Below, in pieces: positions 17,369-25,244 of a stretch of 39,428 bases of DNA. How positions within the stretch are numbered: the stretch's first letter is position 1; each line of letters begins with the position of its first letter. Under the pieces are notes generated by a model. That model was given only the letters and a program-made list of their open reading frames with translations. It made no database searches and was not told where the DNA came from. Source of the DNA: Novosphingobium organovorum (GTDB taxonomy: Bacteria; Pseudomonadota; Alphaproteobacteria; Sphingomonadales; Sphingomonadaceae); assembly GCF_022832435.1 (NCBI RefSeq), contig NZ_JALHLF010000022.1:8197-47624 (forward strand). Direction: 5' to 3'. A program made the translations under genes and the position numbers.

Positions 17369-17998
17369 TCAGTGCAGCGTCTTGAGGTAGGCGATGATCG
17401 CCGCGCGCTGCTCGGGGTTCTTGAGGCCGGGGAAGCTCATGCGGTTGCCCGGAATCAGCGCGCGCGGGTTTTCCAGCCACTGGTCGAGCGTGGCCTCGTC
17501 CATGGTCAGTCCCGAATTCTTGACCGCGTCCGAAAACGCGAAGCTGCCCTGGCCCATCGTGTGGCCATAAACGCCGTAGAGATTGGGGCCGAGCTTGTCG
17601 GGCGCGCCCTTGGCCGCGTTGTGGCACACCGCGCAGCGCGCGAAGGCCGCGGGCGGCTGGACGGCGGCCACGGGCTCGGGTTTGGGCTCGGGTTTCGCAG
17701 GCGCGGGCGGGGCGGGCGCCTTGACCACAGGTGGCACCGGGGTGGCGGTGGGGACGGGCGTGGCGATCGGTGTGGCGCTGGCCGTCGGGCTGGGCTCGGG
17801 CAGGGGGGAATCCGGGGCGCTGGGGGAGGACAGCGGAGCCTCTTGTGCGGCGGGGGCTGCGCTTTCGTGTGCGGCGCTGGCCGTGGTTTCGGGGGCGCTC
17901 GGGGCATCCTGGCCCGAGCAAGCAGCCAGCGCGAGCGCCAGGGGCAGCGGGGCAAGCGCGATGAGCGCGCGCGGGCTGCGGGCCGGTTGGTAACGCAT
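17369..17998 (-). CDS. lipoprotein class I cytochrome c with Pro/Ala-rich tether
   Basis: A 209-residue membrane-anchored cytochrome c. The signal ends in a lipobox (ALAAC, Cys27). Residues 30 to 115 are a Pro/Ala/Ser/Thr linker with repeats such as TPVPTATPVPP. The single haem domain follows: CAVCH (Cys122, Cys125, His126), GPNLYGVYGHTMGQG, and Met ligand candidate in GNRMSFPGL; this is the class I c2-type pattern. The start at 17998 has GGGAGAG upstream. A copy of the cluster operator lies 60 bases before the start. It likely accepts electrons from PedF or the dehydrogenase and hands them to an oxidase from a flexible tether. Confidence 0.9.
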   Translation of the reverse strand: MRYQPARSPRALIALAPLPLALALAACSGQDAPSAPETTASAAHESAAPAAQEAPLSSPSAPDSPLPEPSPTASATPIATPVPTATPVPPVVKAPAPPAPAKPEPKPEPVAAVQPPAAFARCAVCHNAAKGAPDKLGPNLYGVYGHTMGQGSFAFSDAVKNSGLTMDEATLDQWLENPRALIPGNRMSFPGLKNPEQRAAIIAYLKTLH

Positions 17999-18057
17999 GG
18001 AATCTCTCCCGTTTCGATTCTTGTCCTCGTCATCGCATGTTCGCCGAGGGCGCGGGT

Positions 18058-18072
18058 ATTGCACTTTGGTCC
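18058..18072. promoter_or_regulatory. candidate operator upstream of lipoprotein cytochrome
   Basis: ATTGCACTTTGGTCC on the plus strand reads GGACCAAAGTGCAAT toward the cytochrome gene. It matches the motif at other quinoprotein promoters. Confidence 0.55.
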
Positions 18073-18205
18073 GTTGCGGGGCGCCCTGGTGGCAAGCGAA
18101 AAAATGCAGGAAAATTTTTGCCTTAAAATGGCTGTATTCCGGGTTTTTTGGTGGGGTATGGGCCAATTGGGCGGGGGGCGTCGGAAAATAATCGACGCGA
18201 CTCGC

Positions 18206-18234
18206 TTGCAGGGTCCGGAATCGTCTGCTAGGGG
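18206..18234 (+). promoter_or_regulatory. probable tRNA-Leu promoter
   Basis: TTGCAG, 17 bases, then TAGGGG, followed by GC-rich DNA typical of stringently controlled promoters. It ends 45 bases before the tRNA. Confidence 0.45.
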
Positions 18235-18279
18235 CGCGCTCCTGCCAAGGGATGGTTCTACTAACCACTCTTTGATTTA

Positions 18280-18366
18280 GCGGTCGTGGCGGAATTGGTA
18301 GACGCGCAACGTTGAGGTCGTTGTGGGCGAAAGCCCGTGGAAGTTCGAGTCTTCTCGACCGCACCA
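18280..18366 (+). tRNA. tRNA-Leu (GAG anticodon)
   Basis: An 87-base class II tRNA. The acceptor stem GCGGTCG pairs with CGACCGC (18356 to 18362), followed by A and an encoded CCA (18364 to 18366). The anticodon loop TTGAGGT is flanked by CAACG and CGTTG, so the anticodon is GAG. A long variable arm (TGGGCGAAAGCCCG) and T-loop GTTCGAGTC confirm Leu. Its 3' end is a likely phage-type attachment site, since an integrase relic follows. Confidence 0.95.
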
Positions 18367-18386
18367 GCAGCCTTCTTAAGGCTGCT
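18366..18386 (+). terminator. tRNA-Leu terminator hairpin
   Basis: AGCAGCCTT, loop CTT, AAGGCTGCT: a nine-base-pair stem starting at the last base of the tRNA. Confidence 0.55.
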
Positions 18387-18396
18387 CAGGAAGTCC

Positions 18397-18422
18397 AGGA
18401 ACGGCTGAATTCAGCCGTTCCT
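18397..18422. repeat. perfect 26-base palindrome
   Basis: AGGAACGGCTGAA followed directly by its reverse complement TTCAGCCGTTCCT. It lies just after the tRNA terminator and may be part of an integrase attachment or recombination site, or a second terminator. Confidence 0.6.
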
Positions 18423-18461
18423 TGCTTCACAAGAGCCCATCAGGTATCCTCCAAGCTCACC

Positions 18462-18514
18462 CCAAACGGGGGACTGGACGGGGGGCCGGGAAAAGGCCCC
18501 TTCCGTCCGTTTGG
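18462..18514. repeat. long imperfect inverted repeat
   Basis: Three nested arms pair: CCAAAC (18462) with GTTTGG (18509 to 18514), GGACGG (18476) with CCGTCC (18503), and GGGGCC (18482) with GGCCCC (18495), around a seven-base loop. It precedes the integrase relic. Confidence 0.6.
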
Positions 18515-18524
18515 AAGGATCGGT

Positions 18525-19435
18525 GAAGCAGCATATCCTCTCCCACATCGGGGCGCGTAACGCGCCTGCAGGTCCGTGAGGCGATCGACGGCTGCTTCGA
18601 GGCTCGTAAGGCGCAGCTCAAGGGAGACGGCAAGGCCGGGCGCTGGATGTCCCCTCTCAAGGTTCACGTCATTCCGAAAATTGGTGCTCATGCGATCGAA
18701 GACGTCGACCAACATGTCCTGCGCGACTTGCTGGCACCGATCTGGCACACGAAGCCTGAAGCGGCGGCGAAAGCCCTCAATCGGCTCAATCTTACCCTTA
18801 CACATGCGGCGGCGCTCGGTCGGCCGGTCGACCTGCAGGCCTGCGTGAAGGCGCGGGCCTTGCTCGGCAAGCAACGGCATGAGACGGAGCATATTCCTGC
18901 GCTTTCCTATACCGAGGCCCCGAAGTTTTATCAGTGGCTTTGTTCGCTTGATACGACCGCCTCCCGGGCATTGCGCTTTCTCATGCTCACCTTCGCGCGC
19001 ACGAGCGAGGTGCGACTGGCCGTCAGCGACGAAATCGAAGGCGATGTCTGGAGCTTGGCTGCCAAGCGTACCAAGACGAACGAAAGCCGTCGGATTCCGC
19101 TGGTCCTTGAAGCGCAAGCGCTGGTCTCGGGCCGATCCGGAAATCTTTTCGCGGCCTAAAAGGGAAAGCCGCTTTCCGACATGGCCATGACCGCGCTGAT
19201 GGACCGGGCGGGGCATAGCGCGCGGCTACACGGATTTCGCAGCACCTTTAGGACATGGGCTGAGGAATGCACCAAGGCCGATTTTGAGACGAAGGAGGCA
19301 TGCCTTGGTCACGCTGTAGATGTCGGAGTGGTGGGCGCCTATCAGCGCAGCGATCGGCTCGCCAAACGCCGTAAGCTGTTGGAAGATTGGCAGAGGCACC
19401 TGATGCAGGCGAGTTCAGCTGCCAAGAATGGGTAA
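18525..19435 (+). pseudogene. tyrosine recombinase (P4-type integrase), N-truncated with in-frame stop
   Basis: The frame is open from just after a TGA at about 18522 and reads GRVTRLQVREAIDGCFEARK, then a core-binding domain (VIPKIGAHAIEDVDQHVLRDLL), the catalytic Arg segment (FARTSEVRLAV) and the Lys region (KRTKTNESRRIPL). An in-frame TAA (19157 to 19159) interrupts the conserved KPLSDMAMTAL segment; the same frame resumes with HGFRSTFRTWAEE (His-x-x-Arg), ACLGHAV and a Tyr nucleophile in VGAYQRSD. The usual N-terminal arm-binding domain (~100 residues) is missing. Such integrases target tRNA 3' ends, and tRNA-Leu lies 160 bases upstream. It should be inactive. Confidence 0.85.
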
Positions 19436-19957
19436 GGGTCATTTTGTGATCCTCTCAGTTTTCGCCGGATTGTCAGAAGAGGCATGTTTTCGAAGCTCTA
19501 TTCCGCGTTGATGTGTGCGGTCATATCGAAGGCGTGAACGGCAAGGTCAGTGGGTTCTGGCGTCCCAGCCCTAACGGCCTCACCGCGCTCTACTTCCGCT
19601 GCCGCTCCAGCCGAGCCACCTTGCGGCGTCTCGTCGGCATAGCCGTCACGATCGCATGACGCGTTCCGCCCTGCCTTGGGCGGGTCGGTTGGGCTGCTCC
19701 TGGCATCCCGTCAATAGTCGCCGCGCGTGAGGCGCGGCGGCGTTGAGCCTTGACGGCTCCGTGGTGGCGGGGGGCGTCGCGGCCCTCTAGCCCCGCCTCG
19801 ACGGCGCGCAACCCGTCCGCTGCGCTGCCGGGTGCTCCTCATCGTTTAGCCCCATCGGGTGCGCCCCCCCATTATCCGGCGGGGCTTCTGGTCTGCTCCT
19901 GCCGCCCCCCGCCACCCTGGCGCCGGTCAATGGCGGTTGAGGAAAGGAGCAGGAGTT
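19436..19957. other. gene-free stretch in decayed island
   Basis: About 520 bases with no credible gene. It contains a hairpin, CGCCGCGC-GTGAG-GCGCGGCG (19719 to 19739), and GC-rich low-complexity DNA that resembles plasmid spacer upstream of the ardC fragment. Confidence 0.4.
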
Positions 19958-20188
19958 ATGGCCGACCGTCAGAGCCTTTATGGCGAGGTGACCGCACGGG
20001 TGATCGCCGAGCTGGAAGAAGGACGCCTTGCGTGGGTGCAGCCTTGGGACAAGGCCCGGTGTGCATGCACGGTGCCGCACAACGCGGTGTCCGGACGAGT
20101 TTATTCCGGAATTAATGTGCTGATCTTGTGGCGCGAGGCGGTGGAGCGTCAGTTCACGTCGCAGCGCTGGCTTACTTACAAGCAGGCC
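19958..20188 (+). pseudogene. ArdC-like antirestriction protein, 5' fragment
   Basis: The ATG at 19958 has AGGAG just upstream. The first 77 codons match the ArdC N-terminal (DUF1738-like) domain: LYGEVTARVIAELEEGRLAWVQPWD, NAVSGRVYSGINVLILW and RWLTYKQA. Homology ends abruptly at about 20188, and the frame continues into unrelated sequence. ArdC is a single-stranded-DNA-binding antirestriction protein of plasmids and integrative elements, so this marks past plasmid-like DNA. Confidence 0.75.
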
Positions 20189-20316
20189 GATCGAAGAAAA
20201 GATCCTTGCACTAGCAGGAGCGAAAGCAGGGCCTTGCCGACATGTTGTGGGACGAGAAGGCGAGCGCTGGTGCGTCCAGCCCGACTGACGCAGACATCGA
20301 TTTCTTGCTCAGTTAG
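20187..20316 (+). pseudogene. SNF2-family helicase, 3' fragment with frameshift
   Basis: The stretch reads PIEEKILAL, then one extra G, then QERKQGLADMLWDEKASAG and PTDADIDFLLS before TAG. This is the typical C-terminus of bacterial SNF2/RapA-type helicases (V/I-EEKILALQ-x-RK-x-x-LA ... L-T-x-x-D-L-x-x-L-L). Only about 42 residues remain and they are fused directly to the ardC fragment. Confidence 0.6.
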
Positions 20317-20362
20317 CAGTGGGCATCCACCGCATCATTGGGGTGCAGACAGACGGTACGAC

Positions 20363-20508
20363 CTATTTTTCGACCCGCTCGAACGTTTCCACGAACGCCT
20401 TCGATTGCCCGTCGGGAGCCTTGCCCACGCCCCAGCGGGTCAGGCGCTTGCGGTCGCTCGAGAACACCCAGTACTGGCCGACGATCACATCACCACCCTT
20501 CTCGGCTG
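20363..20508 (-). pseudogene. unrecognised gene tail
   Basis: The minus strand reads [20 protein letters not shown] then RLTRWGVGKAPDGQSKAFVE and a stop, immediately after an in-frame TAG. The sequence looks protein-coding (regular strand pattern, good codon use) but I do not recognise the family. The upstream break coincides with the end of the neighbouring Tn3-like fragment, so a transposon may have truncated it. Confidence 0.4.
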
Positions 20509-20882
20509 ACTACACGAAAGTGCATTTTGTGTACGCTAGATAAGAACGACAGGCGAACGGCGCCTGCGTTGTCACGCTGCCAGGAGGGATGAGGGTACGC
20601 GCAGCGCGCGAAGCTGGTTCGGGTCAGGGCGGCTTTCGACGTTCCAGCGAGCGAGATATGTTCCCACCCAAGCGGTGCTATGTGGTGTGCCAGGTCATCG
20701 GGAATAGATAGCGCCCCGATTGCCTGTTCGAGATAGCGGGTGTTCCACAGGATGATGGCCGCCACCAGCACATTCAGGCCGGAGGCGCGAAAGCTCTGAT
20801 TTTCGAAGCGCCGGTCGCGCAGCTCGCCGAGCTGGTTGAAGAAAAGTGAGCGGGCAAGCACGTTGCGTGCTTCGCCCTTGTT
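20490..20882 (-). pseudogene. Tn3-family transposase, C-terminal fragment
   Basis: From about 20882 the minus strand reads [58 protein letters not shown] and [11 protein letters not shown], the conserved C-terminus of Tn3-family TnpA. Sequence upstream of NKGEARN is unrelated, so over 800 residues are missing. Between 20510 and 20550 the DNA GCATTTTGTGTACGCTAG could be a worn terminal repeat (Tn3 ends usually finish in TACGCTAAG). Confidence 0.78.
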
Positions 20883-21095
20883 GGCCCGACCTGTCGGCCG
20901 CCACGCCTGACACGGAAGGCGACAGTAGGCGTCGGCCGTTCAGCGGAAGGACGGCTTTTCAAGATTTTAATCTGGAAACGGACTTTCCGAACACGCCGCC
21001 ATAGCTGACATCGACCTCTCAGTTGCTCTGCTTGCAGGGGTGCGAGGGATTGGCAGTGATCGTTCCCAGGAGTAGCGTCTGTAGTAGGAGGCACT

Positions 21096-21569
21096 GATGG
21101 CGTTGCATCATCGGCTTATCGGCAGAATTGCGCGATTGTATTGGCGAGTGCGCAAGCCACGCACTCTTGGAGTTCGTGCCGTTGTACTTGATAAAGATGA
21201 TCGTATCGCACTCGTGCGGCACACCTATACCGACAGTTGGCTCTTCCGGGCGGCGGTGTGAAAAAGGGCGAAAGCTTTGAAACGGCCCTATTTCGCGAGC
21301 TTCAGGAAGAAGTTGCGCTCAGCAATGTCTCGATCGAGTGTATTCTGGGCATCTACCATAGTCGCCGAGAAGCCAAAGACGATCATATTGTCATCTTCGC
21401 TGTGAGGGTGGCTGATGACTTGACGCAGGATTTGCGTCGCACTGATCTGATGGAAATTGAAGATGTTCGCTGGTTTCCCATCGACGCAACGCCCGATACG
21501 GTTTCTCCGGCCACGAGCAGGCGCATAGCAGTATACCGAAGCGGCGCGGTTGGCTTTGGAACCTGGTAG
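21096..21569 (+). pseudogene. NUDIX hydrolase with frameshift
   Basis: The ATG at 21096 (AGGAGG upstream) opens MALHHRLIGRIARLYWRVRK and VVLDKDDRIALVRHTYTDSW, then a single missing base at about 21240 shifts the frame. The second frame continues LPGGGVKKGESFETALFREL-QEEVAL, a NUDIX box in which the usual final Gly is Ala, and goes on to RWFPIDATPD before TAG at 21569. Family members hydrolyse nucleoside diphosphates linked to X. With one base restored it would be a 158-residue protein. It could be a true pseudogene or a sequencing error. Confidence 0.8.
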
Positions 21570-21721
21570 CCCCTCACTTTTTGACGATTCCGCTCACCCC
21601 GACATTCCGGCCGTTCGAGCCGCCTATCGGGCTTCCGAAAGCTGCCTGTGCGTGGACATTCAATCCTACCGTACATTTGTGTCCCAATAATGCACTGAGG
21701 CCTAACCGGCCCGGGGAGCCC

Positions 21722-22018
21722 GTGCTCCCCATCGGCCGGATGACCGTGGACACCAACGCCTATCTTGCCCGCTATGACCGGCGGGCGATCGCGCTCAAGA
21801 CTCCCGAATTCCGCCTGCAGGCACACTTCTTCCGCAATCCGAACCGCATCTTCACGCGCGCCAGCCTGATCGGTGTGCTGGGCAAGGGGAGCGAAGTCCA
21901 CGCCGAGCGTACGGTGGATACCTGGATGAGCCGCCTGCGCCGCAGCCTGCAACGTCAGGGCGTCCCACTCCTCCCGCGCACCGTGCGCTCGGCGGGCTAC
22001 ATTCTCGACACCCGGTGA
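21722..22018 (+). pseudogene. isolated OmpR/PhoB winged-helix domain (receiver missing)
   Basis: The open frame contains LPIGRMTVDTNAYLARYDRR, IALKTPEFRLQAHFFRNPNR, FTRASLIGVLGK and ERTVDTWMSRLRRSLQRQG, TVRSAGYILD, a complete OmpR-type DNA-binding domain. The N-terminal receiver is absent. The frame begins with non-conserved sequence at a TTG (21581); a GTG at 21722 has GGGGAG upstream and could start a short, standalone DNA-binding protein. It sits between the island and the polysaccharide genes, so truncation by the island is the simplest view. Confidence 0.55.
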
Positions 22019-22076
22019 CCGGGTCTGCGTGGCCCGACACCACGCGGCGCAACACCCAGCGCCACGGGGCAGGCGT

Positions 22077-23432
22077 TCAGGCCGGGCTTTCCTGTACCGC
22101 CACGTAAGGAATGGCCTCGCGCCGGCGATAGGCGTCAAGGGTCGGCACCAGCATGAGCAGCGCCCGGATCACCACCCCGCCGACATAGGCCAGCCCCGCG
22201 CCAGCCAGCCCGAAGGCGTGGATGAGCACGAACAGCAGCAGCGCGTAGCCGATCGCCGAGCCGGTTTGCGCCACCAGCGCGGCGCGTTGCCGGTGCGCCA
22301 TGTAGAGCAGGCTTTCGAGCGGGAAGCAGGCCATCGTCACGATCAGCGATCCGGTCATGATCTGCAGTAGGTCGAGAGCGGCAATATAGCGCTTGCCGAA
22401 CACCACGCCGATTACCGGCGCCCCGCCCAGCATCACCAGCAACAGCAGCACCAGAGCGGCCGCGCCGGAAAAGAAGGCGCTGCGCAGCGCCAGCTGCCAG
22501 GGGTGTCCGCTGGTCGGATCGAGCCGCATGATCTCGGGATAGAAGCTGCGCGCCAGCAGGTCTGCGGGCTTGGTCGCCGAATTGAAGAAGGTCGTGGCGA
22601 CTTTGAACAGGCCCGCGCCGGCCGGCCCCATCATACCACCCACGATAAGGTTGCTCAGAGGCCCCCAGGCCGCCCACACTGAGTGCGCGACATTGGTCGT
22701 CCAGACGAACTCCCACGCCTTGTCGAGATGGCGGGCCGGACCGAACAGCCCCGGCCGCAAGGCGCCGCGGATGCGCTGACGGCGCAGTTCGCGAACCGCG
22801 AGCCACCACATGCACAGGTCGCCAGCCAGATCGGCCACGTACCAGGTAAGCACGAAACCGACGAAACCCAAGTGCCCGAAATAGGAAATCGCACCGCCAA
22901 TCGCGCGCAGGATCGGCGTGACCAGCTGGAGGCCGGCGATCCGGTTGAAACAGCGAAACACGCGCAGGATACCCGAAGGCGTCCCCGCCGCCATCGTGGG
23001 GATCAGCGTGCAGTAGAACATGGCCAGCGGCAAATCCGCCGCCTGAATGCCCATCCACGACGCGAGGAAGGGGATCAACGCCAGACCGCCCACCAGCCCG
23101 AACAGCCCGCTAAGGATATCCAGTCCGAAGGCAAACGAGGCGACATGGCGAAATTCGCCGACGTCACCGCGTTCGAGCGCGGGCGCACCATAGCGCACGA
23201 GCAGCTGCCAGGTCTGGAACTTGGCCACTGCCCCCACCCCGCTGGCGTAGGAATGGATCAGCACCAGCGTCCCGAACAGGACCGGGGTCAACCCCCGCCC
23301 GGTGCAGGCCAGCGCGACCAGCCCGAACAGCGCCCCGCCCAGCTTGCCCGAAAGCAGATACGAACAGTTGCGCAGGATCGTCCGAAACACCCCGTCCGCG
23401 AACCACTGCTTCACGGCAAAGCGCCGCTTCAT
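22077..23432 (-). CDS. Wzx-like polysaccharide flippase (MATE/MVF superfamily)
   Basis: A 451-residue membrane protein with about 12 predicted helices, starting near a basic N-terminus (MKRRFAVKQWFADG). Segments such as LLSGKLGGALFGLVALACTG, TPVLFGTLVLIHS and SLLYMAHRQRA resemble polysaccharide-type flippases that export lipid-linked sugar units. Its ATG overlaps the TGA of the upstream kinase-like gene (ATGA), so translation is coupled. No glycosyltransferases or polymerase are in the window, so this is one part of a surface glycan module. Confidence 0.82.
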   Translation of the reverse strand: MKRRFAVKQWFADGVFRTILRNCSYLLSGKLGGALFGLVALACTGRGLTPVLFGTLVLIHSYASGVGAVAKFQTWQLLVRYGAPALERGDVGEFRHVASFAFGLDILSGLFGLVGGLALIPFLASWMGIQAADLPLAMFYCTLIPTMAAGTPSGILRVFRCFNRIAGLQLVTPILRAIGGAISYFGHLGFVGFVLTWYVADLAGDLCMWWLAVRELRRQRIRGALRPGLFGPARHLDKAWEFVWTTNVAHSVWAAWGPLSNLIVGGMMGPAGAGLFKVATTFFNSATKPADLLARSFYPEIMRLDPTSGHPWQLALRSAFFSGAAALVLLLLVMLGGAPVIGVVFGKRYIAALDLLQIMTGSLIVTMACFPLESLLYMAHRQRAALVAQTGSAIGYALLLFVLIHAFGLAGAGLAYVGGVVIRALLMLVPTLDAYRRREAIPYVAVQESPA

Positions 23433-24232
23433 TCGGCCAGCCCCCCGGCGGTTGCAGCGGGCGGCAACGCTTGCGGCGGCGACGAGTCCGATGGCAAGGC
23501 GAGGGCTGGCAGGAAGCGCTCCGCAATGGCCTTGCGCGCCTGGCTGAGGACCTCTTCGAGCGGCAGATCGGTGTTGACTTCCACGATTGGCGCTCCCTGG
23601 AAGGTCAATTGCGAAACGTCCACCACTTTCCGCGTCAGAGCCGCAGGGCGGTGATCGGGTTTGCGCGCGATGGCGACCTCCGCCGAGACGTTGAGCCGCA
23701 GCACAAGATCGGGAACGTGGGAGACCATGGTTTCGAAATGCCGCTGCTCGGAGCGCGCCATCCAGCCAATCAATCCGGGGGCCTGCGTCACGCCCATCAG
23801 CCGCGGGCCATCAATCGCGCCCGGCTTGGCGATCTGGGGAAAGCGATCGGCGATGATCCAGAAGCCCGCACGGCGCAGGCGCAGCATGCGCTTGAATCGC
23901 AGGACTCGGCGCAGGACGAACAGCCATATCACGAACGTCGAGACCGTGTCCGGGCCCCCCGGCGCACGGGTCATGCCCGAACGGGCCTTGAGGGTCTTGT
24001 TGACCCGCTTGCCCACGAACGGCAGCTGAACCAGCTGGCGACCGATCGTCCCGGACTGCTTGCCCAGATGACACAACCGGGGCCGGCCGTAATCGGAAAG
24101 CCAGGAACGCAAGGCCTCGGTCACCGTGGTCTTACCCGAACCGTCGCATCCCACGACGGCGATCAGCAAGGGGCGCGCCTGGCCCTCCGGTCCGACGGCG
24201 GCGTGCGAAGTCTTCGGTTTACGCATCATCAA
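23429..24232 (-). CDS. P-loop thymidylate-kinase-like protein 1
   Basis: A 267-residue cytoplasmic protein with Walker A GCDGSGKTT (residues 28 to 36), a nucleotide-binding DR/E-type segment (WIIADRFPQI) and a C-terminal Pro/Ala tail. Fold and motifs resemble thymidylate kinases, but the core is divergent and the adjoining gene is a flippase. Similar kinases occur in polysaccharide clusters, where they may phosphorylate a sugar or lipid acceptor. It overlaps the flippase start and lies six bases after the second kinase-like gene. Confidence 0.82.
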   Translation of the reverse strand: MMMRKPKTSHAAVGPEGQARPLLIAVVGCDGSGKTTVTEALRSWLSDYGRPRLCHLGKQSGTIGRQLVQLPFVGKRVNKTLKARSGMTRAPGGPDTVSTFVIWLFVLRRVLRFKRMLRLRRAGFWIIADRFPQIAKPGAIDGPRLMGVTQAPGLIGWMARSEQRHFETMVSHVPDLVLRLNVSAEVAIARKPDHRPAALTRKVVDVSQLTFQGAPIVEVNTDLPLEEVLSQARKAIAERFLPALALPSDSSPPQALPPAATAGGLAE

Positions 24233-24238
24233 ATCTTC

Positions 24239-25042
24239 TCACGTGGGGACTCCACAACGTCTGAGCAGATCCAGAACGGTTTCAAGCGCTTCCGGGTAAG
24301 GGCGGGTGGCATCGACTTCGACGATGCGCGCACCGCCGAAGGTCAGCTTCGCCATGACGGCCACCTTCTTTTCGAGCAGAGCACGGTCGTGGTCGGGCTT
24401 GCGGGCGAGCGCGGTATCGATGTCGACGTTGAGGCGGATGACCAGTGTGGGCGGAAGGGCGGCCATCGCCTGGTAGATGGCCCGCTCGCGGCGGGCGAGC
24501 GCTTCGCTCAGCGTCGCGCCCTTGCGCGTCCAGGCGAGCCCGGGCCCGTCGAACGCACCGGCCACTTCGGCTTGCGGATAGCGATCGGTAACAACCTGGA
24601 TTCCCCGGCCCCGCAAGGCCGCGACCCGGCGGAACCGGTGCCGGCGCGCCAGCGAAAAGCCCAGCATCACAAGCGCGGTGGCCGGACCGGGCAGGCGCCC
24701 CTCAGGGTTGTCATGCACCCCGGCCGCCTTGCGCGTGAAGAAGCGCCCCACCAGCGGGCCGATCACCGGCATCCGCGCCAGACGCCGGCCCAGTTCGCCG
24801 GTTCCAAGCCCGAGATAGACCGAGGTTGTCGGAGCGTGCTGGCCAAGCCGCGCGACCAGATCGTGCGCCAGCGTGGACTTGCCCGAGCCATCGCACCCGA
24901 CAAGCGCGACACACCGGGCAGGGGCTGGGGGGGCGGTATCGGATGGCGGATGGGCGCCCCTTGCGCCCGGGCCATCGACAGCGCGAACACGATCGGGCTT
25001 GCCCGGTGTCGGAAAGTCGCGCGGGAAATGGTAATCCGACAT
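24239..25042 (-). CDS. P-loop thymidylate-kinase-like protein 2
   Basis: A 267-residue protein starting at ATG 25042 (GGGAAG upstream); an upstream in-frame ATG at 25111 is less likely. Walker A is GCDGSGKST, with a VVTDRYPQA segment and a RKPDHDRALLEKKV segment that closely matches the neighbouring paralogue (RKPDHRPAALTRKVV). The two proteins share order and length, so they arose by duplication. It is probably the first gene of this three-gene operon. Substrate unknown. Confidence 0.82.
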   Translation of the reverse strand: MSDYHFPRDFPTPGKPDRVRAVDGPGARGAHPPSDTAPPAPARCVALVGCDGSGKSTLAHDLVARLGQHAPTTSVYLGLGTGELGRRLARMPVIGPLVGRFFTRKAAGVHDNPEGRLPGPATALVMLGFSLARRHRFRRVAALRGRGIQVVTDRYPQAEVAGAFDGPGLAWTRKGATLSEALARRERAIYQAMAALPPTLVIRLNVDIDTALARKPDHDRALLEKKVAVMAKLTFGGARIVEVDATRPYPEALETVLDLLRRCGVPT

Positions 25043-25244
25043 AATCTTCCCGGCCTCGTTGACACCTGTCGCCCGTTTTCCAGCTGGCAGCCACGAACGC
25101 ATGGCCCTCATTCACTGCCATTATCCCGCCAAGCTGAAGCAGCCACATTTTCTTACACAAATGTTACACGCGCGTTTCGGGACGAACCGCAACGTGCCCC
25201 CCTTTTGTCTGCGTTCTGGCGGGGTTCCGCTGAAATAATTGGGG

